Below, piece after piece: positions 39,995-49,043 of a stretch of DNA of 64,000 nucleotides. The DNA is from Mycolicibacterium litorale. GTDB lineage: Bacteria; Actinomycetota; Actinomycetes; Mycobacteriales; Mycobacteriaceae. The stretch spans positions 5,270,001-5,334,000 of the forward strand of contig NZ_AP023287.1 of assembly GCF_014218295.1 (NCBI RefSeq), in the 5' to 3' direction. The notes beneath the pieces are model-generated. The model had not been told where the DNA came from. It ran no database searches and worked only from the letters and a program-made list of their open reading frames with translations. The position numbers were made by a program, and so were the translations under genes. Position 1 is the stretch's first letter, and each line of letters starts with the position of its first letter.

Positions 39995-40549
39995 TCAGTC
40001 CGTCTCGTAGAACTCGCGCAGGCCCGCCCAGGGTTCGGGCTCCACGCCGAAGGTGTTGAGCGCGGTGGCCAGCACACCGTATCCCCCCGCGGTGAAGATG
40101 AGATCCATCCGCGCCCGCTCGTCGAGCCGCTCACCGAGCGCATCCCACGTGGCGGGACTGATCTGCGATCCGTGGAGCAGCTCGTCGACGGCGGTCAGCA
40201 CCAGCCGGTCGAACGGGTCGTCGGCCGCACCGGTGCGGGCGGCCTCCACGTCGGCGTCCGACAGACCGGCCGCCCTGCCCAGCACACCGTGGTGCACCCA
40301 CTCGTAGGCGCAGCCGTGATGGTGGGAGACGCGCAGGATCACCAGTTCGCGCAGCCGGGCCGGCAGCGTCGAGTCGGCCAGCAGGTAGGTGTTGAACGGC
40401 AGGAACTTCGCCGCCAGCTCCGGATGCCGGGCCAGCGTGGCCAGCGCATTGCCCGCCGACACGGGGTCGCGGCGCTCCGGCGGCACCGCGCTCTCGAGTG
40501 CGGCGCGGGTCCGGTCGTCCCATTCCTCGGCGGGCAACGGGGTCAGCAT
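39995..40549 (-). CDS. Carboxymuconolactone decarboxylase / AhpD-like protein
   Basis: A 184-residue all-helical CMD-family protein. The core LPARLRELVILRVSHHHGCAYEWVHH holds the family signature, with one Cys and several His rather than the AhpD CxxC pair, so peroxiredoxin-type activity is uncertain. ATG 40549 is used (an in-frame GTG lies one codon upstream), after AGAGGAC. Convergent with fusA2, ten bases between stops. Confidence 0.86.
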   Translation of the reverse strand: MLTPLPAEEWDDRTRAALESAVPPERRDPVSAGNALATLARHPELAAKFLPFNTYLLADSTLPARLRELVILRVSHHHGCAYEWVHHGVLGRAAGLSDADVEAARTGAADDPFDRLVLTAVDELLHGSQISPATWDALGERLDERARMDLIFTAGGYGVLATALNTFGVEPEPWAGLREFYETD

Positions 40550-40768
40550 CACATGTCCTCTCGCCGGGTTTCTGCGCGGTAACGACCACGGCAATACATG
40601 ACATACTCGACACTTTGCTGGTAAGGTGATCTACGCCGCAGCTGACGTCTCCGGCCTTGCGCCGGGCAGCGCCAGTTGGAAAAGTTAGGTGACGTTGACG
40701 GTTGGCCCGGGGACACTCCTTGGTCGGCGCAGGCGGCGGGTGACCGCGGTCGGGGAAGGTGGTTCGCG

Positions 40769-42010
40769 GTGGCTTCGTCGGGGTCGAGGTCCGCGTGGCA
40801 ACGTCGGCAGACGAAGTGGCGGTTCGACCCACCGTTGAAGGTCGCCTTCCTGGTCACCGTCCTGGTCGTCGCCCTCGTTCTGACGCTCGTGTGGCTGCAG
40901 TTCCGCGGTGCGTTCGCCCCCGAGGTGAAGCTGACGATGATCGCCGAGAGGTCCGGCCTCTCGATGGATCCCGGCGCCAAGGTCACCTACAACGGCGTGC
41001 AGATCGGGCGCGTCGACACGGTCTCGGCCGTCGACGACAACGGGACGCCTGCCGCCGAACTCGCGCTCGCCGTCCACCCGCAGTACGTCGACCTGATCCC
41101 GGCCAACGCCGAGGTGGCGATTCGGGCCACCACCGTGTTCGGCAACAAGTACGTTTCCTTCTCGGCACCGGAAAACCCTGTGCCGCAACGGATCACCAGC
41201 GACGACGTGATCCGCGTCGAGGCGGTCTCCACGGAGTTCAACACACTCTTCGAGACCATCGTGTCGGTGGCCCAGCAGGTCGATCCGATCAAGCTCAACC
41301 AGACGCTCACCGCCACCGCCGAAGCGCTCGACGGCCTCGGTGACAGGTTCGGTGAGTCCGTCGTCAACGGCAACGCGATCCTGGCCGACCTCAACCCGCA
41401 GATGCCGCAGATCCGCCGCGACACCCAGCTGCTCGCCGATCTCGGCGACGTCTACGGCGACGCCGCACCCGACCTGTTCGACGGCCTGAACAACGCGGTC
41501 ACCACCGCCCGCACGCTCAACGAGCAGCGCGGCAACCTCGACCAGGCGCTGATGGCGGCGGTCGGGTTCGGCAACACCGGCGGTGACGTCCTCGAACGCG
41601 GCGGCCCGTACTTCGTGCGCGGCGCCAACGATCTCGTCACCGTCTCCGAGACACTGGACCGCAACAGCCCGTCGCTGTTCTGCATGATCCGCAACTGGCA
41701 CGACGCCGAACCGGCGTTCACCGAGTTCAACGGCGGCAACGGGTACTCGGTGAACCTGCACAACACCGTGCAGGGCGCGGCGAACCCGTGGGTCTATCCC
41801 GACAACCTGCCGCGCGTCAACGCCACCGGTGGCCCCGAGGGCCGGCCCGGCTGCTGGCAGAAGGTCACCCGCGACCTGTGGCCGGCGCCGTACCTGGTGC
41901 TCGACACCGGCGCCTCCATCGCCCCCTACAACCACCTCGAACTCGGCCAGCCGCTGGCGATCGAATACGTGTGGGGTCGCCAGATCGGCGAGAACACCAT
42001 CAACCCCTGA
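40769..42010 (+). CDS. Orphan MCE-family lipid transport protein
   Basis: A 413-residue MlaD/MCE protein: N-terminal basic segment, one transmembrane anchor (VAFLVTVLVVALVLTLVWLQF, about residues 20-40), MCE domain (PEVKLTMIAERSGLSMDPGAKVTYNGVQIGRV, about 55-130) and a long helical tail. Length and start resemble MceA. It has no yrbE permeases or other mce genes beside it, so it is an orphan copy that may serve an Mce complex elsewhere. GTG 40769 is preferred, behind GGGGAAGG; an upstream TTG is possible. It ends at a hairpin (42019-42034). Confidence 0.86.
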   Translation: MASSGSRSAWQRRQTKWRFDPPLKVAFLVTVLVVALVLTLVWLQFRGAFAPEVKLTMIAERSGLSMDPGAKVTYNGVQIGRVDTVSAVDDNGTPAAELALAVHPQYVDLIPANAEVAIRATTVFGNKYVSFSAPENPVPQRITSDDVIRVEAVSTEFNTLFETIVSVAQQVDPIKLNQTLTATAEALDGLGDRFGESVVNGNAILADLNPQMPQIRRDTQLLADLGDVYGDAAPDLFDGLNNAVTTARTLNEQRGNLDQALMAAVGFGNTGGDVLERGGPYFVRGANDLVTVSETLDRNSPSLFCMIRNWHDAEPAFTEFNGGNGYSVNLHNTVQGAANPWVYPDNLPRVNATGGPEGRPGCWQKVTRDLWPAPYLVLDTGASIAPYNHLELGQPLAIEYVWGRQIGENTINP

Positions 42011-42018
42011 CCCTCGGG

Positions 42019-42034
42019 TACCGGCTAGCCGGTA
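42019..42034 (+). terminator. Palindrome with T-run after the MCE gene
   Basis: TACCGGCTAGCCGGTA, a perfect 16-bp palindrome followed by TCGCTTTT. Good intrinsic terminator geometry, though an operator for the downstream sigma factor is possible. Confidence 0.55.
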
Positions 42035-42114
42035 TCGCTTTTGGGCGCTCGCGTGGACGACATCCGCCCGGCAAGCGACGAGTCTTTTGTGCAACGCCAC
42101 GAAGGGAACTCGCC

Positions 42115-42660
42115 ATGCCGATCACCACGCCCCAGGACTTCGCCGAGGCCACCGCGCCGCTGCTGCCCGAACTGCACCAACGGGCACTGCGCCTGACCCG
42201 CAACCACCACGACGCCGAGGATCTGGTGCAGGAGACCATGATCAACGCGTTCCGCGGTTACCGCAGCTACACCGAGGGAACGAACCTGCGGGCGTGGCTG
42301 TACCGGATCGAGTTGAACACCTTCATCAGTGAGTACCGCAAGGGGCGCCGCAGGCCCGCCCACCACCTGACGCCCGACTTCCCCGACAACGAGGTGACCG
42401 CGGCCGGCCAGCGTGGCGGCGCCGCGTCACGGTCGGCCGAGGACGCTGCGCTCGACCGGCTCCCCGACGGTGAACTGCGCGCCGCGTTCCAGGCGTTGCC
42501 CGAACAGTTCCGCACGGCCGTCTACTACGCCGACGTCGCGGGCTACGCCTTCAAGGAGATCGCCGCGCTGACGGGTGCCCCGCTGGGCACGGTGATGTCG
42601 CGGTTGCACCGGGGACGCACGCAGCTGCGCACGCTGATGGGCGCACAGTCCGCGGCCTAG
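42115..42660 (+). CDS. ECF-type RNA polymerase sigma factor
   Basis: A 181-residue sigma-70-family factor. Region 2: LLPELHQRALRLTRNHHDAEDLVQETM and NLRAWLYRIELNTFISEYRKGRR (about residues 15-82). Region 4: LPEQFRTAVYYADVAGYAFKEIAALTGAPLGTVMSRLHRGRTQLR (about 123-170). Similar in style to SigH/SigE-group members, but no zinc anti-sigma gene follows, so regulation is not evident. ATG 42115 behind GAAGGGAAC. Convergent stop overlap CTAG with the transporter gene. Confidence 0.9.
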   Translation: MPITTPQDFAEATAPLLPELHQRALRLTRNHHDAEDLVQETMINAFRGYRSYTEGTNLRAWLYRIELNTFISEYRKGRRRPAHHLTPDFPDNEVTAAGQRGGAASRSAEDAALDRLPDGELRAAFQALPEQFRTAVYYADVAGYAFKEIAALTGAPLGTVMSRLHRGRTQLRTLMGAQSAA

Positions 42661-43559
42661 GACACCCGTTCGGCCAGTTCGGCTTCCAGTCGCTCCTCGT
42701 AGGCGCCCTCGTCGCGCCCGAGTGCGACCGTCGCGGCGACCATGGCGGCCGCGGCGGCGGCCAGCGCCACGGGTTCCAGTCCGCTGATCGACATGTGTTC
42801 GTTGAGCACGATGGCGCCGAGGATGACGGCGATGACGGGTTCGAGCACGAGCATCGTCGGCACCGAGGTCTGCAGTGAGCCGGCGTGGAACGCCGACTGC
42901 TGCAGCAGCGTGGCGCCGACACCGAGCGCGACCACCAGGTAGAGGGCGGGTGTGGTGAACGCGCTCTGCACCCGCCCCGCGGTGAGCATGTGCATGACGA
43001 TCTTGGTCAGCACGGCGACCAGCCCGAACAGCACGCCGACGGCGACCGCCAGCATCACCGCGCGCCTCCAGTTGGTGGCGCGCATCGCGATCAGCACGCA
43101 CGCCAGCACGACGGCGACACACACCGCGACCACGATCACCGTCAGGGTGACCGGAATGTCGTAGTCCCCGGCGCTGGCCTTCGCCAGGGCGACGAAGACG
43201 GTGAGTGCGGCGGTCAGCACCAGCGCCCAGATCCATTCGCCCCGGGTGACCCGGCGACCGGCCAGCCGCGCGCTCAGCGGCAGCGCGAACAGCAGCGCCG
43301 ACACCAGCACCGGCTGCACCAGCAGCAGCGATCCGTAACCCAGTGCCAGCGCCTGGAACAGGTAGCCGGCCACCGCGGCCCCGGTGCCCGCCCACCACAC
43401 CCGGCGGCGCAGCAGCGTTCTGAGCATCATCGTGCTGACGCCCTTCTCGGGCGGGACGTCGAGGGTGGCGCGCTGCCGGACCACGATGCCGATCGCCATG
43501 AAGATCGCCGCGAGTAAGGCGAAGAACACCGCAAGCCCATGGCCGACCAAGTCGGACAC
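42657..43559 (-). CDS. DMT/EamA-family transporter
   Basis: A 300-residue membrane protein with nine to ten helices (GLAVFFALLAAIFMAIGIVVRQRA, AGYLFQALALGYGSLLLVQPVLVSALLFAL and others) in the drug/metabolite transporter arrangement. GTG 43559 is chosen because the palindrome at 43584-43599 then lies in the promoter; GTG 43601 would place it inside the gene. Substrate unknown. Confidence 0.83.
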   Translation of the reverse strand: MSDLVGHGLAVFFALLAAIFMAIGIVVRQRATLDVPPEKGVSTMMLRTLLRRRVWWAGTGAAVAGYLFQALALGYGSLLLVQPVLVSALLFALPLSARLAGRRVTRGEWIWALVLTAALTVFVALAKASAGDYDIPVTLTVIVVAVCVAVVLACVLIAMRATNWRRAVMLAVAVGVLFGLVAVLTKIVMHMLTAGRVQSAFTTPALYLVVALGVGATLLQQSAFHAGSLQTSVPTMLVLEPVIAVILGAIVLNEHMSISGLEPVALAAAAAAMVAATVALGRDEGAYEERLEAELAERVS

Positions 43560-43583
43560 ACCCCTTCTGCACACCGGAACGAG

Positions 43584-43599
43584 GCTGTCTGCAGACAGC
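43584..43599. promoter_or_regulatory. Perfect 16-bp palindrome upstream of DMT transporter
   Basis: GCTGTCTGCAGACAGC is fully self-complementary and sits 25 bp ahead of GTG 43559. It is probably an operator for an unidentified dimeric regulator. Confidence 0.5.
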
Positions 43600-43668
43600 A
43601 CCCCCCACCGTAGAGGCAGTGCGCAAATTCGGCCTTACCGGCGGGTCAGAGGGGGTACCCCGAGGCGC

Positions 43669-44388
43669 ATGGTCACCGTGGCTGTCACCGGCGCCGCGGG
43701 CACCGTCGGCCGGGCGTTGACACCGCGGCTACGCCGGGACCACACCGTCGTCGCGATCGACCGGCCCGACGCCGACATCCGCACCGACCACGGCCGCATC
43801 CGTTCACTCCTGCGGGGCTGCGACGTGGTGGTGCACCTGGCCTTCGATCCGGGTGGCGGCGGGACACCGGGCGAACACTGGCGCCTGCCCACCCGCAACC
43901 CCGTCAACACGGCACTGTTCGAGACGGTGCTCGACGCGGCGCTCGACGCTCGGGTGGGGCTGTTCCTGCATGCGAGCAGCGTGCACGTCGAGGACACGAT
44001 GTCGTGGGCCCGTCGGACCGGCGCATCGCTGCTCACAGCGCGGCCGGGGGTATTCGCGACCGAGACGCCCAGCGGCTACGGCCGGTCGAAACGCGACCAG
44101 GAGGCCCGGCTGCAGGCGGTGGCGGACCGGTTCGCGCGGGGTGCGGTGAGCCTGCGCCTCGGCGGGGTCACCCCCGACGGCGCCCCGCTGGCCGAGGCCG
44201 AGGATCCGGACGTGCTGGAACACGAACGACGGGTGTGGCTGGCCCACGACGATCTGGCCGAGTTGGTTTCGACGATCATCGGCGTGCGCGCGACGCCGGG
44301 ATTCGACGTGGTCTACGCGGTCTCGGACAATCCGCGCCGCTTCCACGACGTGTCCAACCGGTACGGCTGGACACCGCGTCGGCGCTAA
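43669..44388 (+). CDS. NAD-dependent epimerase/dehydratase family protein
   Basis: A 239-residue extended SDR. NAD-binding GAAGTVGRAL at residues 8-17, VVVHLAFDP, and the active-site segment LLTARPGVFATETPSGYGRSKRDQE with the YxxxK-like Tyr/Lys. Nucleotide-sugar or small-carbonyl substrate unknown. ATG 43669. Its TAA overlaps the convergent 44385 stop. Upstream lies the GGGGTACCCC palindrome at 43652-43661. Confidence 0.87.
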   Translation: MVTVAVTGAAGTVGRALTPRLRRDHTVVAIDRPDADIRTDHGRIRSLLRGCDVVVHLAFDPGGGGTPGEHWRLPTRNPVNTALFETVLDAALDARVGLFLHASSVHVEDTMSWARRTGASLLTARPGVFATETPSGYGRSKRDQEARLQAVADRFARGAVSLRLGGVTPDGAPLAEAEDPDVLEHERRVWLAHDDLAELVSTIIGVRATPGFDVVYAVSDNPRRFHDVSNRYGWTPRRR

Positions 44389-44645
44389 CTGGCCTCGCGG
44401 CTGGACTGCGGTGCGGAGGACGAGGGAGCGATCTTGTCGTTCACCGACGCCACCACGGTGTCCACGCGGTGCACGGCCTTGTCGCACATGCCGCGGACCC
44501 GTTCGCCTGCCGTGTCGACGTCGTCGGCCGCGCTCAGCAGGTATGCGCGCAGGGTGACGCGCAGGTGTTCACCGACCGAGCGCATCCGGCGGCGCAGGCG
44601 GTCGTCGACCTCGAGAGTGACGTACGGCATCAGTCGGTACCTCAT
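44385..44645 (-). CDS. Small hypothetical protein
   Basis: An 86-residue basic/acidic helical protein (PYVTLEVDDRLRRRMRSVGEHLRVTLRAYLLSAADDV) with no known domain. ATG 44645 (MRYRLMPY) is favoured; a further in-frame start lies 15 bases upstream. The convergent stop overlap with the epimerase argues that the frame is real. The N-terminal part resembles ribbon-helix-helix beginnings, but this is not convincing. Confidence 0.6.
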   Translation of the reverse strand: MRYRLMPYVTLEVDDRLRRRMRSVGEHLRVTLRAYLLSAADDVDTAGERVRGMCDKAVHRVDTVVASVNDKIAPSSSAPQSSREAS

Positions 44646-44745
44646 GTGCCTGCTCCCCATCGTCGGCGCTTGACCAACATTAACGGCGCAGCCCCCCGAC
44701 GTGAAGGTTGAGCTGGTCGCAGATCACGCAGGTGAGTGACATGAA

Positions 44746-45438
44746 TCACGCCACGGGGGTGCCGTCCCAGTCGACCAGCGTCCAACCCCTCGCGGGACTG
44801 CCGGTGACGACGACGCGGCCGGTGTTGGGCAGGGGGTGTTCCCGCAGCAGATCCGGGCGGGGGTTGTCGACGTTCATGGTCACCCACAGCATGATCGCGG
44901 CGGCGTGGGAGTATGCGACGGGATTGACGTCGGCGCTGTCGTAGATCTGCTGGACCGCCGCGTCGAAGCGGGCGTCGAACTCGTTGCCGTCGACGGACCC
45001 GGGGATCCGCGCGGCGCGGTCACCGCTCAGCCACTGGGCGGGCGCGGCGAAGTAGTCGGCGGCCGACGTCTCCGGGCGGCCCTCGGCCTGCCCCGCCTCG
45101 ATCTCGCGGAGACCGGGGAGGACGACGACGGGTTCGGCCAGCGCGGCGGCCATGGGTGCCGCGGTCTGCTGGGTGCGCACCATCGTCGAGGCGTAGACCC
45201 CGTCATAGTGGTTGCCCGCCAGGGTAGCGGCGCTCTCGGCGGCCTGGCGGCGGCCCGGTTCGGTGATCGGCGGCCCGGGTGTCGAGGTGTCGATGAGGCC
45301 GGACGCGTTGCCCTCGGACTCGGCGTGGCGGACGAACGTCAGCGTGATCTGCGTGGCGCCGCCCGCGCTCGCCGGTGGCGCGGCGATCACGGCGGCGCCG
45401 ACCAACACTGCGGCCAGCAGCCGTCGCAGGTGTCTCAC
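44746..45438 (-). CDS. Secreted histidine phosphatase family protein
   Basis: A 230-residue phosphoglycerate-mutase-like protein. Sec signal peptide (MRHLRRLLAAVLVGAAVIAAPPASAGG) followed by the catalytic RHAESEGN motif and a second catalytic His in VAYSHAAAIML. Exported, so likely a phosphatase acting outside the cytoplasm. It is 26 bp downstream of the MmpL/RND gene on the same strand. Confidence 0.88.
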   Translation of the reverse strand: MRHLRRLLAAVLVGAAVIAAPPASAGGATQITLTFVRHAESEGNASGLIDTSTPGPPITEPGRRQAAESAATLAGNHYDGVYASTMVRTQQTAAPMAAALAEPVVVLPGLREIEAGQAEGRPETSAADYFAAPAQWLSGDRAARIPGSVDGNEFDARFDAAVQQIYDSADVNPVAYSHAAAIMLWVTMNVDNPRPDLLREHPLPNTGRVVVTGSPARGWTLVDWDGTPVA

Positions 45439-45463
45439 CGCGTCATCGTCGCAGACGCTCGGG

Positions 45464-47782
45464 TCAAGCCGGGACGGACTCGCGTTCGAGCGTGCGGTTG
45501 AGCTTCTCGCCCTCGATGTCGAGGTCGGGCAGGAACGTCGCCATCCGGCGTGGCAGCCACCACGCCCGGTCGCCCAGCATGGACATCACCGCCGGGACGA
45601 CGGTCATCCGCACCACGAACGCGTCGATGAGCACACCGAACGCCAGCGCGAAGCCCATCTGCTTGATCATCGGGTCGGCGTTGAACACGAAGCCGGCGAA
45701 CACCGCCGTCATGATGAGCGCGGCGGCCACGACCACGCGGCTGGCCTGAGTGAAGCCGTGTGCCACGGCATCGTCGCCGCGGTGGCCGTGGACGTGGGCC
45801 TCCTTCATCGACGAGACCAGGAACACCTCGTAGTCCATGGCCAGCCCGTAGAGCACACCGATCACCATGATCGGCAGGATCGACAGGATCGGCCCGGTGG
45901 CCGACAGCCCGATCAGCTGCTGGAACCAGCCCCACTGGAACAGTGCGGTCGTGGCGCCGAACGTGGCGAACACGGTCAGCAGGAATCCGGCGGTCGCCTT
46001 GAGCGGGACCGCGATCGAGCGGAACACCACCAGCAGCACCAGGATCGACAGACCCATCACGATGGCCACGTAGACGGGGATCGCCTGGCCGAGGCGGTCG
46101 GACATGTCGATGCCCATGGCGGTCATGCCGGTGACGCTGAGCTTCACGTTGTGCAGCCCGGCCAATGGGCCGCTCTGGGCGCGGATGTCGCGCACGAGTT
46201 GGGCGGTGGCCTCCTCGGTCGGGCCATTCTCGGGCACGACGGAGAACACGGCGGTGTCGGAGGCGTCGTTGACGCCGCCGAAGGTCACCTCGGTCACGCC
46301 GGGAACGCGGCGCAGGTCGCTGTAGGTGCCCGCGATGTCGGCGCTGGTGAGCTGTCCGCCCGCGGCCGGTTCGGCGACCACGACGAGCGGTCCGTTGTAG
46401 CCGTTGCCGTAGTGCTCGGCGATGACGTCGTAGCTCTCGCGCTGCGGCGTGCCTTCGTTGTAGCTGGCGCCGTCGGGCATCCCGAGCGTCATCGACAGCG
46501 CGGGCAGCGCGATCACACCGGTGACCGCGATACCCGCCAGTGCGGCGGGCACCCGGTTGCGCAGCACGGCGCCCACCCACGCCGAGGCGAAGCGGTGGTT
46601 GCTCTCTTCGGTGGCGGCGCTGTGCCTGCCCTTCGGGGAGGCGATGCGCTCACCGACGAGCCCCAGCAGCGCGGGCAGCAGGGTGATGGCGGCGACGACG
46701 GCGACGACGACGGTGGCCGCGGCCGCGAGCGCCATCGGGGTCAGCAGGGAGATGCCCACGACCGTCAGTGCGACGAGGGCGATGACGACGGTCATGCCGG
46801 CGAAGACGACGGCGCTGCCCGCGGTGCCGATCGCCCGGGCGGCGGCGTCGGCGGCGCTCAGGCCGCGGTCGAGGATCAGCCGCCGCTGCCGGTTGACGAT
46901 GAACATCGCGTAGTCGATTCCGACCGCGAGGCCGAGCATCAGCGCGAGCACCGCCGTCATCGACTGCATCTCGAAGAAGTGCGAGAACAGGAACGTGCCG
47001 CCGACACCGACCGCGACCGAGATGAACGCGGTGACCAGCGGCAGCCCGGCGGCGACGAGTGAGCCGAGGGTGACGATCAGAACGACCGCGGCCACCATGA
47101 CACCGATGACCTCGGCGGCGCCGACGATCTCGGGCATCTGCGCCATGCTGGCCGACGGCAGCACCTCGATGCCCCCCTCACCAACCGAGTCGCCGACGGC
47201 CTCGCGCGCGGCGTCGATGGTGTGCTCGACGGCGCCGGTGGGCAGCTCGGCGGTCTGCTTGTCGAACTGGAACTGGTAGAGCGCGACGGCGCCGTCGGCG
47301 GAGACGGTCACGCCGGGGACCGGCTGCCCGTCGACGGTGAGCGGCTGCGGCGCGTCCGGCGACGACGGGGTGTTGACCTGGGCGCGGGCCACCGCGGCCG
47401 AGGCGGAGAGCGTCGGGCTGGCGGGACCCTTGGCGAGCTCCTCCTGCGCGAGCCGGCGCGGGTCGAGCACATGGTCGGTGCGCGAGACCGCGTCGACGGC
47501 GGCGAGCACGGCGTCGCGGTTGGCGCCGTCGTCGATGCGCTGGCCCTCGGGCGCGGCGAACGCGATGCTGCCCTGCCCGCCGGAGGACTGCGGCATCCGC
47601 TCGGCCAGCTGATCGATCACCTCCTGGGCCGGGGTGCCGTTGATCCGCATCTCGTTGGAGATCTTGGGCGGGTTGAGCGCGAGGATGCCCGCCACCACGG
47701 CGATCAGCGCGACCCAGCCGGCGATGACGTGCCAGGGCCGGTGATATGCGAACCGGCCGATGCGATGCAGAAAAGTCGCCAT
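45464..47782 (-). CDS. MMPL/RND family transporter
   Basis: A 772-residue membrane transporter with about twelve helices in two halves, each with a large extracytoplasmic loop. The N-terminus is HRPWHVIAGWVALIAVVAGILAL; the first MMPL block includes GLAVGIDYAMFIVNRQRR and the second GVLYGLAMDYEVFLVSSMKEA, both with the proton-relay GxxxDY pattern. Related to MmpL/YdfJ exporters of lipids or drugs. Symmetric elements lie upstream (47798-47863). No MmpS partner is seen. Confidence 0.92.
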   Translation of the reverse strand: MATFLHRIGRFAYHRPWHVIAGWVALIAVVAGILALNPPKISNEMRINGTPAQEVIDQLAERMPQSSGGQGSIAFAAPEGQRIDDGANRDAVLAAVDAVSRTDHVLDPRRLAQEELAKGPASPTLSASAAVARAQVNTPSSPDAPQPLTVDGQPVPGVTVSADGAVALYQFQFDKQTAELPTGAVEHTIDAAREAVGDSVGEGGIEVLPSASMAQMPEIVGAAEVIGVMVAAVVLIVTLGSLVAAGLPLVTAFISVAVGVGGTFLFSHFFEMQSMTAVLALMLGLAVGIDYAMFIVNRQRRLILDRGLSAADAAARAIGTAGSAVVFAGMTVVIALVALTVVGISLLTPMALAAAATVVVAVVAAITLLPALLGLVGERIASPKGRHSAATEESNHRFASAWVGAVLRNRVPAALAGIAVTGVIALPALSMTLGMPDGASYNEGTPQRESYDVIAEHYGNGYNGPLVVVAEPAAGGQLTSADIAGTYSDLRRVPGVTEVTFGGVNDASDTAVFSVVPENGPTEEATAQLVRDIRAQSGPLAGLHNVKLSVTGMTAMGIDMSDRLGQAIPVYVAIVMGLSILVLLVVFRSIAVPLKATAGFLLTVFATFGATTALFQWGWFQQLIGLSATGPILSILPIMVIGVLYGLAMDYEVFLVSSMKEAHVHGHRGDDAVAHGFTQASRVVVAAALIMTAVFAGFVFNADPMIKQMGFALAFGVLIDAFVVRMTVVPAVMSMLGDRAWWLPRRMATFLPDLDIEGEKLNRTLERESVPA

Positions 47783-47797
47783 ATAACTGAGAGTATG

Positions 47798-47863
47798 CTC
47801 GCATTACGCGAGTCGGCTATCACTTGTAGTGAACGCCACCCCAGGCCAAAGTGCATGATGCAC
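47798..47863. promoter_or_regulatory. Cluster of inverted repeats upstream of the MMPL gene
   Basis: CTCGC-ATTAC-GCGAG (47798-47812), TCACT-TGT-AGTGA (47820-47832) and GTGCAT-G-ATGCAC (47851-47863), all perfect inverted repeats within 66 bp in front of the transporter start at 47782. No regulator gene is adjacent. Confidence 0.5.
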
Positions 47864-47923
47864 GCCACTTTTCGAAATATCCGCGCAACGCCCGTTTGAG
47901 GCAGTCCTCCGCCGGATAACCCT

Positions 47924-48757
47924 TCAGCCGCCGTCGCGCATCGCGGCCTTCGCCGCCTTGACCACCTCCCCCGCCTCGCGGCTCGCACGCTTGGCGTCCT
48001 CGTAGGCGGCCTCGGCCTCCTCGAGTGCCCGCTCGGCCTTGGCGAGGCGTTCCCTGGCGTCGTCGCGCCGCAGTCGGGCGGTGGCCAGATCGCTCTGCCG
48101 ATCCGCCATCGTGTCGTCGGCTTCGGCCTTCGCGTGCTCGGCGGCGGCCAGCACCGCGCGGGCCTGTTCGCGTTTGCGCCGGCGTTCGCGGTCGTCGGTA
48201 TCCGACGGCTTCTCGGGCTTCGCCGCCTTCTTCGGCGTCGGTTTCTTCTTCGGCGCCGGCTTCTCGGCGGGTGCGGCGAACACCGTCTCCGAGTCGCCGA
48301 AACCGCCGAAGCCCGACCACTGCTCGGCTTTCACCAGCCGTCCGAGGCGCGCGGTGACCTCCGGATCGGCGATGGCGGCCTGCAGCGTTCCGGTGACGTC
48401 GTCGCGCAGCGCGGCGGTCGGCGAGGCCACCTCCGACGTCTCCAGGGCGGCTCTGGTCAGCTGCTCGATCAGTTTGCGCTGGCGGCCCGACAACTCACGG
48501 ATCCGTTCGCCGTCCATCGACGTGTGCGCGGCCCGCAGCTCCTCGCCGAGTTCGGCGAGCCGGTCCCGCACGTCGGGGTCGTGATGGACCAGCCGGTTCA
48601 CCACCGCCGCCGACACGGTGGGCTTGCGGGCCCCGGTGATGCGTTTCGCTTCCGCCGTGTCGCCGCGCTTCTTGGCGTCGGTGGCCAGCCGGGTCCGCAG
48701 GGCGGTGAACTCCTCGGGCGCCACCGCGTACAGCTGGTCCAGCGGATCCTCGGCCAT
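47924..48757 (-). CDS. Coiled-coil, Lys/Ala-rich hypothetical protein
   Basis: A 277-residue soluble protein: helical N-terminal domain (EDPLDQLYAVAPEEFTALRTRL), a central histone-like PAPKKKPTPKKAAKPEKP stretch, then a long charged coiled coil (DRERRRKREQARAVLAAAEHAKAEA..). The arrangement recalls actinobacterial proteins with nucleoid- or DNA-contact tails, but no function is established. ATG 48757 is used; ATG 48766 is in frame. Confidence 0.8.
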   Translation of the reverse strand: MAEDPLDQLYAVAPEEFTALRTRLATDAKKRGDTAEAKRITGARKPTVSAAVVNRLVHHDPDVRDRLAELGEELRAAHTSMDGERIRELSGRQRKLIEQLTRAALETSEVASPTAALRDDVTGTLQAAIADPEVTARLGRLVKAEQWSGFGGFGDSETVFAAPAEKPAPKKKPTPKKAAKPEKPSDTDDRERRRKREQARAVLAAAEHAKAEADDTMADRQSDLATARLRRDDARERLAKAERALEEAEAAYEDAKRASREAGEVVKAAKAAMRDGG

Positions 48758-48782
48758 ACCGCCCATGATGGCCCGGATCCGG

Positions 48783-49043
48783 TCAGGCGGCGCAGAGGTG
48801 GTCGGAGATCATCAGCACCGGCCACAGCAGCGTCGTCTGGCCGAACCCCGCCAGATCCGCGCCGGCGGGCAGTCGCGTCGCCAACTGGCTCTCGAAGAAC
48901 TGCACGTACTCCGGATGCGTGAAGGTGAACGCCATGCCGGCGACGAGATACGGGATGGCGAGCCACATCGCCGCCTCCAGCAGGTCCGCGATGCTCACCT
49001 CGGCGGACAGCACGCGCCGCAGCGCTGTGAGTACGCCGTTCAC
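48783..49043 (-). CDS. Small membrane protein, paralogue of 50069-50293
   Basis: An 86-residue protein with two hydrophobic helices (LLEAAMWLAIPYLVAGMAFTFTH and GQTTLLWPVLMISDHLCAA). It shares the pattern PYLxxG, TH and WPVLxxSDxC with the 74-residue protein at 50069. GTG 49043 overlaps the stop of the MpaB gene by four bases, so it is coupled to it. Confidence 0.72.
   Translation of the reverse strand: MNGVLTALRRVLSAEVSIADLLEAAMWLAIPYLVAGMAFTFTHPEYVQFFESQLATRLPAGADLAGFGQTTLLWPVLMISDHLCAA

Noticed and set aside
43652-43661. GGGGTACCCC as operator of the epimerase gene
   Set aside because: Only 10 bp, and GGTACC-type sequences recur by chance in GC-rich promoters; not enough support.
45212-47062. 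616-residue + strand frame, His/Arg/Asp-rich
   Set aside because: Antisense to the MMPL transporter; composition is non-protein-like.
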